Counted from the first letter of the stretch, positions 11,621-22,633 are shown. The stretch: DNA of 64,000 nt from Branchiostoma lanceolatum (GCF_035083965.1 NC_089732.1:7999383-8063382); one strand, 5' to 3'. The notes: generated from the letters alone by a model not told the origin. Translations and numbers: made by a program.

Positions 11621-11751
11621 GAAGTTTTGCTGAAGATTCTCTGATGACAAAGATCTCTATGAAAAAAAGCTACTTCTAGATGAAGCATCTTCATCACCAT
11701 GAAACTTCTTTTTTTTTTAAGAAAATGTAACGTTAATTTAAGATAACTAAC

Positions 11752-11852
11752 CTGGGGCCGACTTCATGCTCATGTCGACGAAGGTCTTGGAATCCTTGAA
11801 AACCCGGGTCGACTGAACGGCGTTCAGAAGGGGTCCGTAGCAGTAAACAGGG
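11752..11852 (-). CDS. TREH: Trehalase-like gene, exon 2
   Basis: The exon is 101 bp, with a polypyrimidine acceptor ending CCCCCCAG and donor CCCCAG/GTTAGTT. It encodes PVYCYGPLLNAVQ, then KDSKTFVDMSMKSAP. The pattern C-x-S/P-x-x-Y-C-x-G-x-L-L and the DSKTFVDM motif are hallmarks of the N-terminal part of animal trehalases. It joins exon 1 through a split Ser codon and exon 3 through a split Glu codon. Confidence 0.92.
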
Positions 11853-12059
11853 CTGGGGGGAGGGAACGGGGGGGAGGGGGCGAGGGAGGGGCACAGGTAA
11901 AGACAGTTCAGTAGTTGACAGGTGAACCCAATTGTAAGCAGTTTTAGAAACTCTAACGACTTTGAAGGAAAGGGAAATAACAAAAGGCCCAATCCTGATT
12001 TTTTTATCACCATTAGTGCTAACGTAACATGACCATTTAACGTCCAATTTATTCAAAAC

Positions 12060-13040
12060 GTATTTATCTTAAAACCGCGCGGACAGATCGAGCCAAATGT
12101 TAAACCCATGGGCAGAAATATCAGCTCTTCTAAAAAGAAAATGCATGGGTCTCCAATGTCAATTTCACAATAGCACGTGCTAATGTGAAATTGACTTCAA
12201 CTTTCATCTGTGGTTCAAAGATGCAAAATAAGTGGACTTTTGTTGATCGTCCCTTGAAGCCGATCATTGAGGACAAGGACGGTTCAGGATGACCCTGTGT
12301 GATTTCCAGTGCACAAACAGACTGCTTACATCTACAACTTTCGCCCAACAAGTAATTACTCCACACGACAACCTAGTCACTCCAGTATGCGGACACAATG
12401 TCAGAACTTTCAAGGTTCCTAGAATGATTCTCATGTGTAAACTGTATGTAGGTTCTAACCCAGACGCACTTAATAGTTTCCAAGTTAAAACACCTTATAT
12501 TGAAAATGCCATATAATGAAATTTAGAAGCTCGTGTATGCATTTCAATTCTTTTCCAGCTTAGTAGTTTAAAAGCATTCATGTTTTCATACATCACATGT
12601 GTTTAGGCAAAATGGATTTACTACTTTAGAAAGTGAAGACCTTCGTCAAACATTTTGTTTCCACACTGTTTGGGTGGTTAGGAGTTGTTGCTTTCTTCGT
12701 TTCTGATTTTCTTCATCTGTGATGTTTTCGCCAGGGTTGTACTCTGCGTTAATCCACCATGGTTCTCTAGTGTCTACCTATCTTTTCAAGATGCATAGAC
12801 CGTAAGACTTAACAACGTTTTAAGATTAGATTTGGTAGAGACTTAAGACACGCTTAAGAATGTCGTGATGTCTGGTGCGTTCCCTAACAGGACCTGACCT
12901 TGACTTGACCCCTACGTGCCGCGTCCTTTATGCAAATAGACAACAGCATACGTCATCATGCAGGCACGACAAGGTCAAAGTCAAGGGTACCTACCACTGG
13001 GGCGTTAACTTCGCCTCTTAAAGGCAACCATGAATTTTCC
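12060..13040. other. Trehalase intron 1, no gene recognised
   Basis: A mixed sequence with no supported exon, part of the interval between exon 1 and exon 2. A short inverted pair around 'tcaatttcacaatagcacgt' and 'tgctaatgtgaaattgactt' lies at about 12158-12198. Confidence 0.4.
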
Positions 13041-13046
13041 TACTTT

Positions 13047-13312
13047 GGCCATGTTAATTTGATAACATGGATGACATCCGCGCGCGCATCAATTTTCGTA
13101 CGTTTCCAAAATTGTTTTCGGCCATACTGCAAATCGTACAAAGATGCTGCAAAATGTGAAAATATATGCTGTAAATTGAAATGTATATATATATATATAT
13201 ATCGGAAAACGGATACTCATGTCGTAGAATGCCAAAGTCAATTCCAAAGTCAAAGAGAAAGATGTGAAAGAACAAAAAGGAAGAATCTATTATTCGGGAT
13301 GCCATAAACATG
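13047..13312. mobile_element. MITE family copy ('ggatgacatccgcgcgcgca' type) with (TA)n insert
   Basis: The copy contains GGATGACATCC, 'gcgcgcatcaattttcgt', 'tcgtagaatgccaaagtcaa' and 'gaatctattattcg'. It is homologous along its length to the better-preserved element at 44037-44436. A (TA)n microsatellite interrupts it at about 13184-13202. No matching right terminus was found, so it is truncated. Confidence 0.7.
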
Positions 13313-13568
13313 TTGGGAAAACAGAGAAGGAACTAGGAACTGCGTGTTTGTGTTTCCAACGGAAGTTAAGGATAGACATGTTACGTTTGGCATTCTACAA
13401 GCACGCGGGTAAGACGTTATAGGTGTCATGAAATACCAAAAATAAGAAACAAACCTCTGAACCAGTTTCAATTGCTATCATGGTTAAGTTTCAACACAGC
13501 TATTTTATTGATTGCCTCCTCTCATTATAGTTACGACATTTTAAAATGAGATCCTGTTCCCATGTAAA

Positions 13569-13731
13569 GCCACTGTCACACATTCAGGATTTTTGCACGA
13601 CTTTTAAAGACTAGCGATAGTAGGAAACCTCGCCAACCATCTCCCAGCCACAGACGACCCTGCTCCCGGCCTACTCCTGACGCTGGTCTATGGAAGGTCG
13701 GAATGCCATAGGCGGCTATGTGTGACAGGGG
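13569..13731. mobile_element. Small TIR element (GCCACTGTCACACAT)
   Basis: GCCACTGTCACACAT at the left and ATGTGTGACAGGGGC at the right are inverted with one mismatch. The element is about 163 bp and has no coding capacity. Confidence 0.6.
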
Positions 13732-13990
13732 CATTAGCTAGACGATCCTACATGATCTAGCAGCTTTGATGGTTTAATAGGTAGTTCTAAAAGAACACAA
13801 ACATTGACTGGTGTAAGTTTAGATTGTCCGTGGGACGTCGGTACGATAGGTACAGGTGTCCTGGCGAGAATAAACCTAACTCAGGAATCAAAACAAAACT
13901 GGTTCGGTGGTTAATGTCTACTCACCTAATGGTGGTTTATCACACTTCTATCAGTGAGTTAGACATAAAGGTATGTTGCAATACGTATCC

Positions 13991-14223
13991 TAGCCTCTAC
14001 CAGGACCCGCGGATGGCTGGAAAAATAGTAGAAATTGGTAAAATAGAGTGAATAGTATGCCAAGGGAGTCGTCTACGGAGAGAGGGTCCAATATGCCATC
14101 CATCTAAAGATCGCAAACTGTAACTTCTATAGCGGACTAACTTCTCTGGCATGTTATTTGTCTATCTGGCCAATTTCTACGATTTTTCCAGCGACCTGTA
14201 GAGCCTGCAGTTGGTAGAGGCTA
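13991..14223. mobile_element. Foldback element, TAGCCTCTACCAGG family, with 9-bp target duplication
   Basis: Inverted arms run from TAGCCTCTACCAGGACCCGC to TTGGTAGAGGCTA and include 'agaaattggtaaaatagagt' against 'ggccaatttctacgattttt'. The flanks TACGTATCC (13982-13990) and TACGTACCC (14224-14232) match 8/9. It belongs to the same family as the more complete copy at 27090. Confidence 0.8.
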
Positions 14224-14350
14224 TACGTACCCCCCTTTTATCTGTAGCTAGCATATGAAAAAACGTGTTTGGCCATTATTCATTCGTGTTGCCAATGTCT
14301 AACTGGTGTACTTTTAACTACATGAGTAGTACACTTCAGAATGAAGTTAC

Positions 14351-14478
14351 CTGTCGCATGCAGGTATGTCTCTTAACGCCGTGCCGTCCTGGTCGTCTCC
14401 CCCTGAAATCCACCTCTGTCCCCGGCACGAACACAGACAAACCGCCGCCAAGACCACGAACACAAGTCCCCGCGCCAT
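14351..14478 (-). CDS. TREH: Trehalase-like gene, exon 1 (start codon and signal peptide)
   Basis: The ATG (minus strand, plus 14476-14478) opens MARGLVFVVLAAVCLCSC, a typical cleavable secretion signal with one Arg and a hydrophobic core. A short linker and RDIPACD follow, before donor GACAG/GTAACTTC. The Cys and split Ser lead directly into exon 2 (C-D-S-PVYC), as in animal trehalases, which hydrolyse trehalose to two glucoses at the cell surface or in secretions. The region upstream (14480-14680) is CpG-rich and may hold the promoter. Exons 1-5 total 188 residues, against about 550-600 for a whole enzyme. Confidence 0.85.
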
Positions 14479-15178
14479 ACTTCTGTCTTCCTGGCCAAAC
14501 CAGCACGCCTCCACCTCACCCTACAAGCTTCACAAACTACTAAACCTCCCTCCGAAGTTGACACATAAGTCTTTGGAGATTTTCGCACCAGTTTGCGAGG
14601 GTAAGATCCTCGGGACGAGAGGCGCGTCGCGATTGGTCGGCTCTACCCTCGCAGCCCGCCGAGATGTTTGCCTCGGAGTGGCGGTATGTTTGCTCTTCAC
14701 GGGATGGACAGACGCGGCCTTGCTTCAGGTCATGCAGCGATTCTCCAAAATCCAGAAAAACAACGATCTCATCTCATCTATCCCTTAGTCTAACTATTTG
14801 ACCGGTTGGGCACCACAGCAAATCTGCAAACAGTTCTCCATCCTTCTCGATTTTCTGTTCTTAATGTTTCACTTAGTGTCATGTCTGCCCATTCTCTAAT
14901 ACTATCCTCCAATCCTTTTTTCCCTCCCTCTTCTTTCTTCATCCCCAATGAGAATGTTAGATGATCTGATACAGGTTAAATTAAGTTAGGTTAGGTATAG
15001 TCGCTTTGGCAAAAGAATTGATGTTCAATGCATATGATGATATCCAATGGGATGAGGACTGCTCCTTGATAACAGAGTATATTCTTTGTTTTCGTACTAT
15101 CGAGGGACCAGCCTAGATTTCTGCACCTTCTTCAGACTCGCGGCTATTCTAAGCCGTATTTACCGAGGTATAGTTGTT
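14479..15178. other. GC-rich upstream region of the trehalase-like gene, then noncoding DNA
   Basis: Bases 14480-14720 are CpG-rich (gaggcgcgtcgcgattggtc), consistent with a promoter-proximal region for the minus-strand gene. No TATA box or start site can be assigned. Bases 14790-15178 show no gene. Confidence 0.35.
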
Positions 15179-15440
<262 letters not shown>

Positions 15441-18175
15441 TGGCCATGGACGTGCTATGTTTTTGTAGCCTTTATTTCACGACGCTTGGTACCTTTCTCA
15501 GTCATTTGTTTTTCAGTATAACTTTTGTTTTCTATTCCATCCACCCCACCCCAAGGTCCTTCCTGACATGTCTAAGGTTCGCGATCACGACACACTTCAC
15601 ATTCGGACTTGACCTTGCCCTATCATGCTCGGATGAACAAATTTGTACTTGTTGAATTCTAGTCCTCAGGGACACTATTCATGGTTTACGTTTATGCATA
15701 CAGCGGAGCGTTGATGTCCTTCTACTAGGACCAGGATTACTTAGCCAAAGTGGGGACATAAACTCGGGTAACATGATAGTGTAATACCTTTCAGGTCGCT
15801 AGGACATAGAGAAGGGCGCTGACAGAACAACTATGGAAGGGGCGGGAAGTTGTTATATTTTCTTTTCGGGTACGGCGCCAACAATCTTTTCCCTCGTTCT
15901 TATAACATCTAATGTCCCATACTTTGTTGTTTGTAAAGTATCATGCCCAATGCTTCACTGTGTGTAACGTATAATGTCCACTACGTATGATGTCTTGTTG
16001 CTACGTCGTGCATGTTTTCCAAATCATCGATTTATCATACATCAATAACCGACAAGTTTTTGTTAATAATACATCGATTTATTAAATATGATGCGGAGAT
16101 CACAGACAGCTTTTACATATCATTTATCACAAGTACTGGTCACAAAGCGCGAGTAGGTCAGGACAAATCTGATGACATGACATGATACGAATAAGGAGGT
16201 TCACGATTCTAAGTGCGCCTGTGCAACGAAACGCATCGCTGGTTATACGTCAACGTGAATGCCCCTGAAACATAAACAAAACACAGCTGGGTATTGTTCT
16301 TGCAAATCGAGACTATGTCCGAGAGACAAGAACTGTTAACAAATCATAGGCCTTCAACTTTGACATGTTGCCCACAATGCATTTCTCTGCGCATGCGTAC
16401 TTAGAATTGTGAAACCCCTTACATACTCCCTAACCTGTCATGGCCATTCGCAAAAGAAATAACTCAAACTCATCTGTATACGATTCAATAAAAGCATATA
16501 ACAGCTTACGCGACAATATCTCAAATACAAATTCAATCATGCATTTATCTATTCATTGGTTTCGCTGTTCGCTATTACAAAGGGCTAGCCCTGTTGACAA
16601 AAAAATAGGCAATATCAATATCATTGGAATGTAGGTTTTGACATGGATAGAATAACAACAGACAACAGCATTGTAAGTACATTATATATACAAATAATAA
16701 TATACGTATCATGAATAGTATCTACAGTGAGAGGTCAGGTGCGGGTCGCCTATGATTTCCTCCCCCAGAGAATTATGGGTTAACCACTAGAAACCACAAA
16801 AAGAAAGGCAAGAAAACGTATTGCCATGGCGACGATTGAGTGGCTATATGTAATTGGTGATTAACATTTTAAGCTATGTTTTGACACGTTGCAACTAAGG
16901 TGCCAGGCCGTGTGGATAAAGGTTAAAATGTGTCTATTTATTGTTGGACATTTGAATTTTGACTTTCCCACTAAGTTATTGATGAATTCGAATCCTTGAT
17001 TCAAACAGTCCTCCAGACAGGCTAATTGTCCGGAGCTCCATTCTGAGAAATGCTCGAGTTGTAGCAGAGAGACTGCATTAGGGTTGGTCCCGAGTAGCAA
17101 CACATCGGTGACAGTAATTTCTAAACAGATATATTAGGAATACAAATCCATATACTTTCCCCACAGTGCAATAGGCATGACTTTCCCTAAATCCCGAAAA
17201 AGAAAAGACTTCTTTTCTTGTTCCAAAGAGGACTTTTGGAATTTGTCGTCACGGCGCAGCTGGAGTCAATTTGCCAAACCCTGCGGGAGTCCCAATCGAG
17301 CCCAATCACAGCGGAGGAGAGGTCGGGAGGGTAATCCTCGCGGGAGATCTTATCTGACCTCCCATGGAATCTCAGACTGGTCGCTACTGCGCGTGCGAGT
17401 AACATTCCACAAATACGAACCTGCATAGCTGGGATGTACGGAATTCCCGGCAACTAAATACATAATATAACTGTTTGGCGCGCTTCCTGAAAGCGTCGCC
17501 AAAAATTTTGAAATACTATAAGGGAAATTCAACAGTGTGAGATATAGCTCTATATACATGTACCTATATACATCACGTACTGTATAGCGCCAAATGCAAC
17601 ACACGGTAAAGATACACGAGTAGATCACAACTAAGACAGAGGATACAACATCATCAGTGTGTAGCTAGAAAGAATATACATATAATGATTCTATTTCCAT
17701 ATTCTAATATTCCTATTACTTTCATCATATTTCATTTTCATATGATATCCATTTTTCTAAAGACCGATTCGCCTCCAACGCGAGTAGTTTACAGCGACAA
17801 AGCAAGACACGTGTGTAAGGAGGTATGTAGAGAGGAGAAGGGGTAAGTCTGACCAAGGTGGTCTGACGCGGGTAAATTCATTACCGATTAACCCATCAAT
17901 TTACGACACAACATAGCATTCCATATGTCAAATAGTTGCCTTGCAAGATGAAAACTGCTACTTTCGACAAAAAAAGAACACCTCAGTGATAAAAAGGATT
18001 TGAGCGTTGATACGGCCAGTAGACTATACTGTTAACATGTAAGCAGTTCAGTTGAATCCTCATGCCGCTCATTTCTTTTTGGCAGAACAGGTCTTCCATA
18101 CAGTTTCCCGACGCAGTGGTGAAGTTACAAAGATATCATTATCCTACCCAGAACCTCTCTGCGGCCAAAAAATAC
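15441..18175. other. Intergenic DNA, no gene recognised
   Basis: Mixed AT-rich sequence lies between the trehalase-like gene and the GPCR. Open frames here are short and without splice context or familiar motifs. I see no RNA gene. Confidence 0.4.
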
Positions 18176-18362
18176 CTTGGGGAGGCTCTGCTAAACCGGG
18201 CTGAGGTTTCCACTTTTGTGGGTGTAGCCTCTAACCAGCTGTAAGTCAATCAGAGATCGGCTTTTGATTTACCTAAAGAATTCTCTCATTGGCTGACAGC
18301 TGGTTAGAGGCCAAGCCAACAAAAGTGGGAACCTCAGCCCGATTTTAGCAGAGCCACCCAAG
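18176..18362. mobile_element. TIR element, CTTGGGGAGGCTCTGCTAAA termini
   Basis: CTTGGGGAGGCTCTGCTAAA at the left and TTTAGCAGAGCCACCCAAG at the right are inverted. The arms extend inward ('ggtttccacttttgtgggtg' against 'caacaaaagtgggaacctca', 'ctctaaccagctg' against 'cagctggttagag'). It is 187 bp, a third foldback family, with no clear target duplication. Confidence 0.8.
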
Positions 18363-18456
18363 ATAGAATCGAACTTCAAGAAGTATGGTATTAATGACAT
18401 TATATAAGCCAAAGGCGAGGCTCCGCATAGGAGGATGATAGCTACGCTTTATACTC

Positions 18457-18591
18457 TTAACCCCTTACACAAGCGTTGTCCTCTCCATACGCCATGATCG
18501 AGCTCCAGTTGTTAACCTCGGTTGGCGTCAGGAAGAGGGACGGGGTCTCCGGCGCCTTCTTGAAACATCCCGGCAGTATCTTTTGGAAGGA
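18457..18591 (-). CDS. KISS1R: Kisspeptin-receptor-like GPCR, exon 7 (C-terminal tail, stop)
   Basis: Acceptor AAATTTCAG is followed by 44 codons and TAA (plus 18457-18459). The tail starts SFQKILPGCFKK, in which the Cys is a candidate palmitoylation site ending helix 8. It finishes with Ser/Thr-rich sequence and NACVRG. A GTAAGG within the last codons could act as a donor, so an alternative longer tail is possible. Confidence 0.85.
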   Translation of the reverse strand, partial: SFQKILPGCFKKAPETPSLFLTPTEVNNWSSIMAYGEDNACVRG

Positions 18592-19425
18592 CTGAAATTT
18601 TGCATAGACTTAAGGCCTGTTTATAAGATTTCAATTCATGGTAGTTGCATATCACCTATGTAGGCCTATTTGTATACAACTCTATGCAAAAATGAGACAA
18701 TATTATACATTCCAGACGCAACACATTCTTATCAACATACTGTTAGAGTATTAGTATATATGGATAGATTCTCTCTACTGTTATTCATATATTGGACTAG
18801 TCCTTTAGAATTGTCATGTATGTACAAGTTACCATATATTGTACCTGTTACAATTGTCGTGCAATAAAGTTTTTCTTTGCTTCTTCCATCATCATGACAG
18901 CAGTGATTTAGTATTAGAAGAAAGAGAATGGCTACACCACACTGCAACATCCATACATTACACAAAGGATCATGAAAACGGGATTTCCGTATTTTTCTAC
19001 TTCTAGATGTGATGAAGAGATACGCCAAGACGTCTCACCTTTAAAAAGTGATACCATTCCTCTTTTTTTCCTTTAAGATTTACCCATACATCATTGATGC
19101 TATGTTTCTTGAGGTTTAATTCAACCCTGATAAACTTACAGGATACGTCAGTCATCATAATAGTGATGAAGATGAAATAAGAATGCGTATGATTGTGTTT
19201 TGATCACTTCCCATCATATTTTTGGAAAGAACATATCTGGGCCGAATTACACAGTCCTAGTGATAATGTATGAAGTATGTCGCCGGAGCCAGTCTGGCAT
19301 TGTAACTCAGTACGTGCGGACTTCATCTCTGTAACTCTTATCTCGGCTACCCTACAGTTGGTGCCAGCGGTGGGATATGATCTTATGTTTTTCGTTATCT
19401 ATAGACAGGTAAGTTTAAAGCTAAC
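18592..19425. other. GPCR intron 6
   Basis: 834 bp between a donor (CGGAAG/GTTAGC) and acceptor (AAATTTCAG) on the minus strand. AT-rich, with no repeat identified. Confidence 0.8.
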
Positions 19426-19572
19426 CTTCCGGATGTTCTCGCCCAACCAGGCGTAGACAAAGGGGTTGACGGAGGAGTTGGCGTAGGCCATGCAGTGGGC
19501 CCAGATCTTGACGTAGTAGGTTGCCATGGTGAGCGGGAAGTCCGGGTGATAATTACGGACCATGTTCAGGAA
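19426..19572 (-). CDS. KISS1R: Kisspeptin-receptor-like GPCR, exon 6 (TM7, NPxxY)
   Basis: 49 codons in phase 0 at both ends (acceptor CTTCCGTAG, donor CGGAAG/GTTAGC). It encodes the third extracellular loop and TM7. KIWAHCMAYANSSVNPFVY contains the class A NPxxY motif, and the KxWAHCM-Y-NS-NP pattern is characteristic of kisspeptin/galanin-type receptors. WLGENIRK begins helix 8. Confidence 0.95.
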
Positions 19573-19845
19573 CTACGGAAGAAATAGGGATGTGGATAAA
19601 AAATATTCTCCAAACAGAGGTTTGGGCTCCGGCCTCTTTTTGACGTCTTTTAATGACGTTTTTGTCGAGTTTTCTACTTTGAAAGGTTTTCCTTTTGGAT
19701 ACGTTTTGGGGAGCTGTATTGTGAAGCGAGAATGGAACATAGATAGAAACTATTACATCTTTTTAAAAATACACATACATCTTTAACCGACCAAGATGGC
19801 TGACGCCGAATGACGTCACATTGCTAGTCACGTGATTGTAAGTAC

Positions 19846-19942
19846 CTGGATTGGCCCCCAGCAGATTGCGAACAGCAGCAGCATCACCACCACGATCAGG
19901 GTTGTCTTCCGCTTCTGCTGAGTCAGCGAATCACGTGGTCCC
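19846..19942 (-). CDS. KISS1R: Kisspeptin-receptor-like GPCR, exon 5 (TM6, CWGP)
   Basis: 97 bp, completing a Lys codon and then 32 residues. It covers the end of the third intracellular loop (SLTQQKRKTT) and TM6, with the conserved C-W-x-P motif as FAICWGPIQ. Acceptor CGATCCCAG, donor CATCCAG/GTACTTAC type. Phases agree with exons 4 and 6. Confidence 0.95.
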
Positions 19943-20328
19943 CTGGGATCGAGAACGAAAACGCCACCGGGCATTAGGGACGGGAACAGGAAAAATGGAC
20001 GCCGTTCAGAGGACGTACCTCAAGTCATGAAATCAAACATGCTCAACTGAATACTCATTTATGTAATCAACGTTTGATCATGACTATCACTCAATCATCA
20101 CCTCATACTTCTTCCACTATATATTCCTAATGCAGAAAGTAAGTCGGGAGGTGACAGTCGCCAAAAGTGCCACTTCAAGTAGTCCACTGATGAAGGGAGG
20201 GAGGCTAAGGAGACGAAATGAAATGTAAAAGTTAATGAAACAATGGAAAGAGGGTGATCTTAGCACTAAGCTTTCATACCCCTCCCCCTACCTTAACTTT
20301 TTATTCTACTGATCATGAAAGGCCTTAC

Positions 20329-20438
20329 TTCCAGGCGGGGTATCCATGTGTGTCCATGGCCACCTTGATGTTACCCGGGACCTGGGTGCCCCAGAGCCGG
20401 CTGACCATCCAGCCACAGCACACCGTGGTGATGCCCAC
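20329..20438 (-). CDS. KISS1R: Kisspeptin-receptor-like GPCR, exon 4 (TM5 end and third intracellular loop)
   Basis: 110 bp, acceptor TATTCTCAG and donor TGGAA/GTAAGGCC. VGITTVCCGWMVSRLWG continues TM5 from exon 3. The loop HGYPAWK leads into the basic segment of exon 5. No domain beyond the GPCR fold is present. Confidence 0.92.
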
Positions 20439-20583
20439 CTGAGAATAAGGTAATATCTATAATTTCGAATTGTGGTAAATGGGTACATGCACCAACGGGT
20501 AGAGACATTATCATGGCAGAGATAGAATTAAAGGTTTCACCCAGGCCTGATGGTGTTCTGAGTCAAATTTTTAGAGAACAACA

Positions 20584-21130
20584 GTTACCCATGTGTGGAG
20601 AGCCACGCTTACCCATGTGTGGAGAGCCACGCTTACCCATGTGTGGAGAGCCACGCTTACCCATGTGTGGAGAGCCACGCTTACCCATGTGTGGAGAGCC
20701 ACGCTTACCCATGTGTGGAGAGCCACGCTTACCCGTGTGCGGAGAGCCACGCTTACCCATGTGTGGAGAGCCACGCTTACCCATGTGTGGAGACTCAGAG
20801 CCACGCTTACCCATGTGTGGAGAGACACGCTTACCCATGTGTGGAGAGCCACGCTTACCCGTGTGCGGAGAGCCACGCTTACCCATGTGTGGAGAGCCAC
20901 GCTTACCCATGTGTGGAGACTCAGAGCCACGCTTACCCATGTGTGGAGAGACACGCTTACCCATGTGTGGAGAGCCACGCTTACCCGTGTGCGGAGAGCC
21001 ACGCTTACCCATGTGTGGAGAGCCACGCTTACCCATGTGTGGAGACTCAGAGCCACGCTTACCCATGTGTGGAGAGACACGCTTACCCATGTGTGGAGAG
21101 CCACGCTTACCCATATGTGGAGAGCCACAC
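20584..21130. repeat. 24-bp minisatellite with 126-bp higher-order units, in GPCR intron 3
   Basis: About 22 copies of a 24-bp unit (core acccatgtgtggagagccac). The first six are uniform. Then a five-unit block of 126 bp (four 24-bp units plus one 30-bp unit carrying 'gactca') repeats three times; its 'acccgtgtgcggag' variant falls at 20731, 20857 and 20983. Because the period is a multiple of three, several reading frames on both strands stay open. These are not taken as genes. Degenerate copies recur at 22160-22265. Confidence 0.97.
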
Positions 21131-21241
21131 CACGGCACGAAATGCGATATTTAAGCAAAGTTTCCGAAATACGTATAAAGACCTTAAACACGGCGAAATA
21201 TTTCGGGAAGCTTTAAGACTTCATAAAGGTCCGTGGGCAGT

Positions 21242-21829
21242 GGGCGCGACTGTATACATAAATCTTAGTCGATGTGTTTACTTTGAAGTCCTCTTTGAAA
21301 ACAAACGGCATCTTTCCTACATCTATAAACAAGATATACAACGAACGGGCGAGACCTTGCCCCCTAAGCGTATATGCCTCGTTTACCTCTAGGAAATGTT
21401 GCGTTTTAACGTTATTTCTTCACTGTAAAGTTTTCCTCTTTAGCTGTAGAAGATTATTTCTCTAGATAATGTGCCGTGTTGTTCACACTTACATGGGCGC
21501 GACTGTATACAGACATCTTAGTCGATGTGTTTACAAAGTCCTCTCAGAAAACAAACGGCATCTTTCCTACTTCTATAAACAAGATATACAACAAACGGGC
21601 GAGACCTTGCCCCCTAAGCGTATATGCCTCGTTTACCTCTAGGAAATGTTGCGTTTTAACGTAATTTTTTTACTGTTAAGTTTTTCCTCTTTAGCTGTGG
21701 AAGATTATTTCTCTATATAATGTTCCGCGTTGTTCACACTTACGTGGGCGCGACTGTATACAGAAATCTTAGTCGATGTGTTTACAAAGTCCTCTCAGAA
21801 AACAAACGGCATCTTTCCTACTTCTATAA
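21242..21829. repeat. Tandem repeat of about 252 bp, 2.3 copies
   Basis: 'gggcgcgactgtatac' recurs near 21242, 21495 and 21746, each followed by 'cttagtcgatgtgtttac' and 'aaacaaacggcatctttcct'. Copies two and three are very similar. The third is cut off at 'ttctataaa', where 28S-like sequence begins. Confidence 0.9.
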
Positions 21830-21980
21830 ACACGGATCAAGGAGTCTAAGGCGTGCGCGAGTCATCGGGTGTTGTACGAAACCCAGAGGCGCGATGAAAG
21901 TGAAGGGCCGTCCGCCGCGGTCCGAGGTGGGATCCCCGCGGAGACGCGTAGATGGGCACCCACCCGGCATCGCGATCAGC
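21830..21980 (+). pseudogene. Fragment of 28S (large-subunit) rRNA
   Basis: CACGGATCAAGGAGTCTAA, GCGTGCGCGAGTC, 'acgaaacccagaggcgcgat', GAAAGTGAAGGGCC and CCGAGGTGGGATCCC are in the order found in the central part of eukaryotic 28S rRNA. Similarity decays after about 21946, with 'gggcacccacccggc' still resembling the next 28S block. It is only about 120-150 bp, has several changes, and lies in an intron, so it is an inserted pseudogene fragment and not a functional rRNA gene. Confidence 0.85.
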
Positions 21981-21984
21981 CGAT

Positions 21985-22075
21985 TTCAAGCACTAGACCT
22001 GAAATAAAGAGGACAAGGACCGTTACGGTCAGAAAGAAACCTACGGGAGCTAAGGAAGCTCGCGACGAATCGGAC
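21985..22075 (+). mobile_element. Possible C-terminal remnant of a LINE reverse-transcriptase ORF
   Basis: Frame reading LRSERNLRELRKLATNRTKW ends at a TGA a few codons later. Arg/Lys/Trp-rich endings like this are common at the C-terminus of non-LTR retrotransposon proteins. It directly follows the 28S-like block. The evidence is compositional and short. Confidence 0.3.
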
Positions 22076-22159
22076 TAAGTGGAAAAGATTGAAGGAAGAC
22101 TGATTGCGGCTGCAGGATGTTTCTACTACTGCAGCAGCAGCAGAAAACAGTAGTGGACT

Positions 22160-22265
22160 ACTACACTTACCCACATGTAGAGAGCCACACTTACATGCAT
22201 GTGCAGAGACACACCCATATGTGGAGAGACACACTTACCCATATGTAGAGAGCCACACTTACTAT
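22160..22265. repeat. Degenerate copies of the 24-bp minisatellite
   Basis: 'acacttacccatatgtagag' and related units resemble the array at 20584-21130 but are diverged and irregular. Confidence 0.7.
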
Positions 22266-22478
22266 GTTTGAAGACACACGCTAAGCTATACCATACGCGT
22301 CGCCGACACGTACAATTAGCTACGCACCTACTTTTCCTGACTGTATGTTGAGAGCCACATTCACCCATAACCGGGCACACCGGGTGTGCCAATGCTCAAG
22401 CCAACCCCTTGTATGTACATACTAAAGCTCTAAGCAAAAAAAGTGTGTGTTGCAAAACGAACAAGCAACCAAACAAAC

Positions 22479-22633
22479 CGGTAGGAGATAGGCTGCGATG
22501 AAGGTCCAGGTAGCGTAGCCTGCTGCCCAGGCCCTGGACGGGTAGAACTCGGCACAATACACCTGCTGTCCCGCCCAGTAATAGTCCTCTAGTCGCGCGT
22601 AGACGGCCGCCGGCACGGAGGCAAGGAACGAGA
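22479..22633 (-). CDS. KISS1R: Kisspeptin-receptor-like GPCR, exon 3 (TM4-ECL2-TM5)
   Basis: 155 bp, acceptor CTTGTCATAG and donor CTACCG/GTTTG. It encodes VSFLASVPAAVYARLEDYYW, then GQQVYCAEFYPS, with the ECL2 cysteine that pairs with TM3. The 'V-P-x-x-x-Y-x-R-L-E-D-x-Y-W-x-G-x-x-x-Y-C' layout is close to vertebrate kisspeptin receptors, which is the main reason for preferring that family over galanin or allatostatin receptors. Confidence 0.92.

Noticed and set aside
20513..21392. Long open frames on both strands over the Cys-Gly or His-rich repeats
   Set aside because: The 24-bp minisatellite is stop-free in several frames by composition and lies in a GPCR intron with well-defined flanking exons.
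21830..21980. Part of a functional rDNA repeat
   Set aside because: Only a short mutated internal piece of 28S is present, flanked by unrelated intron sequence.
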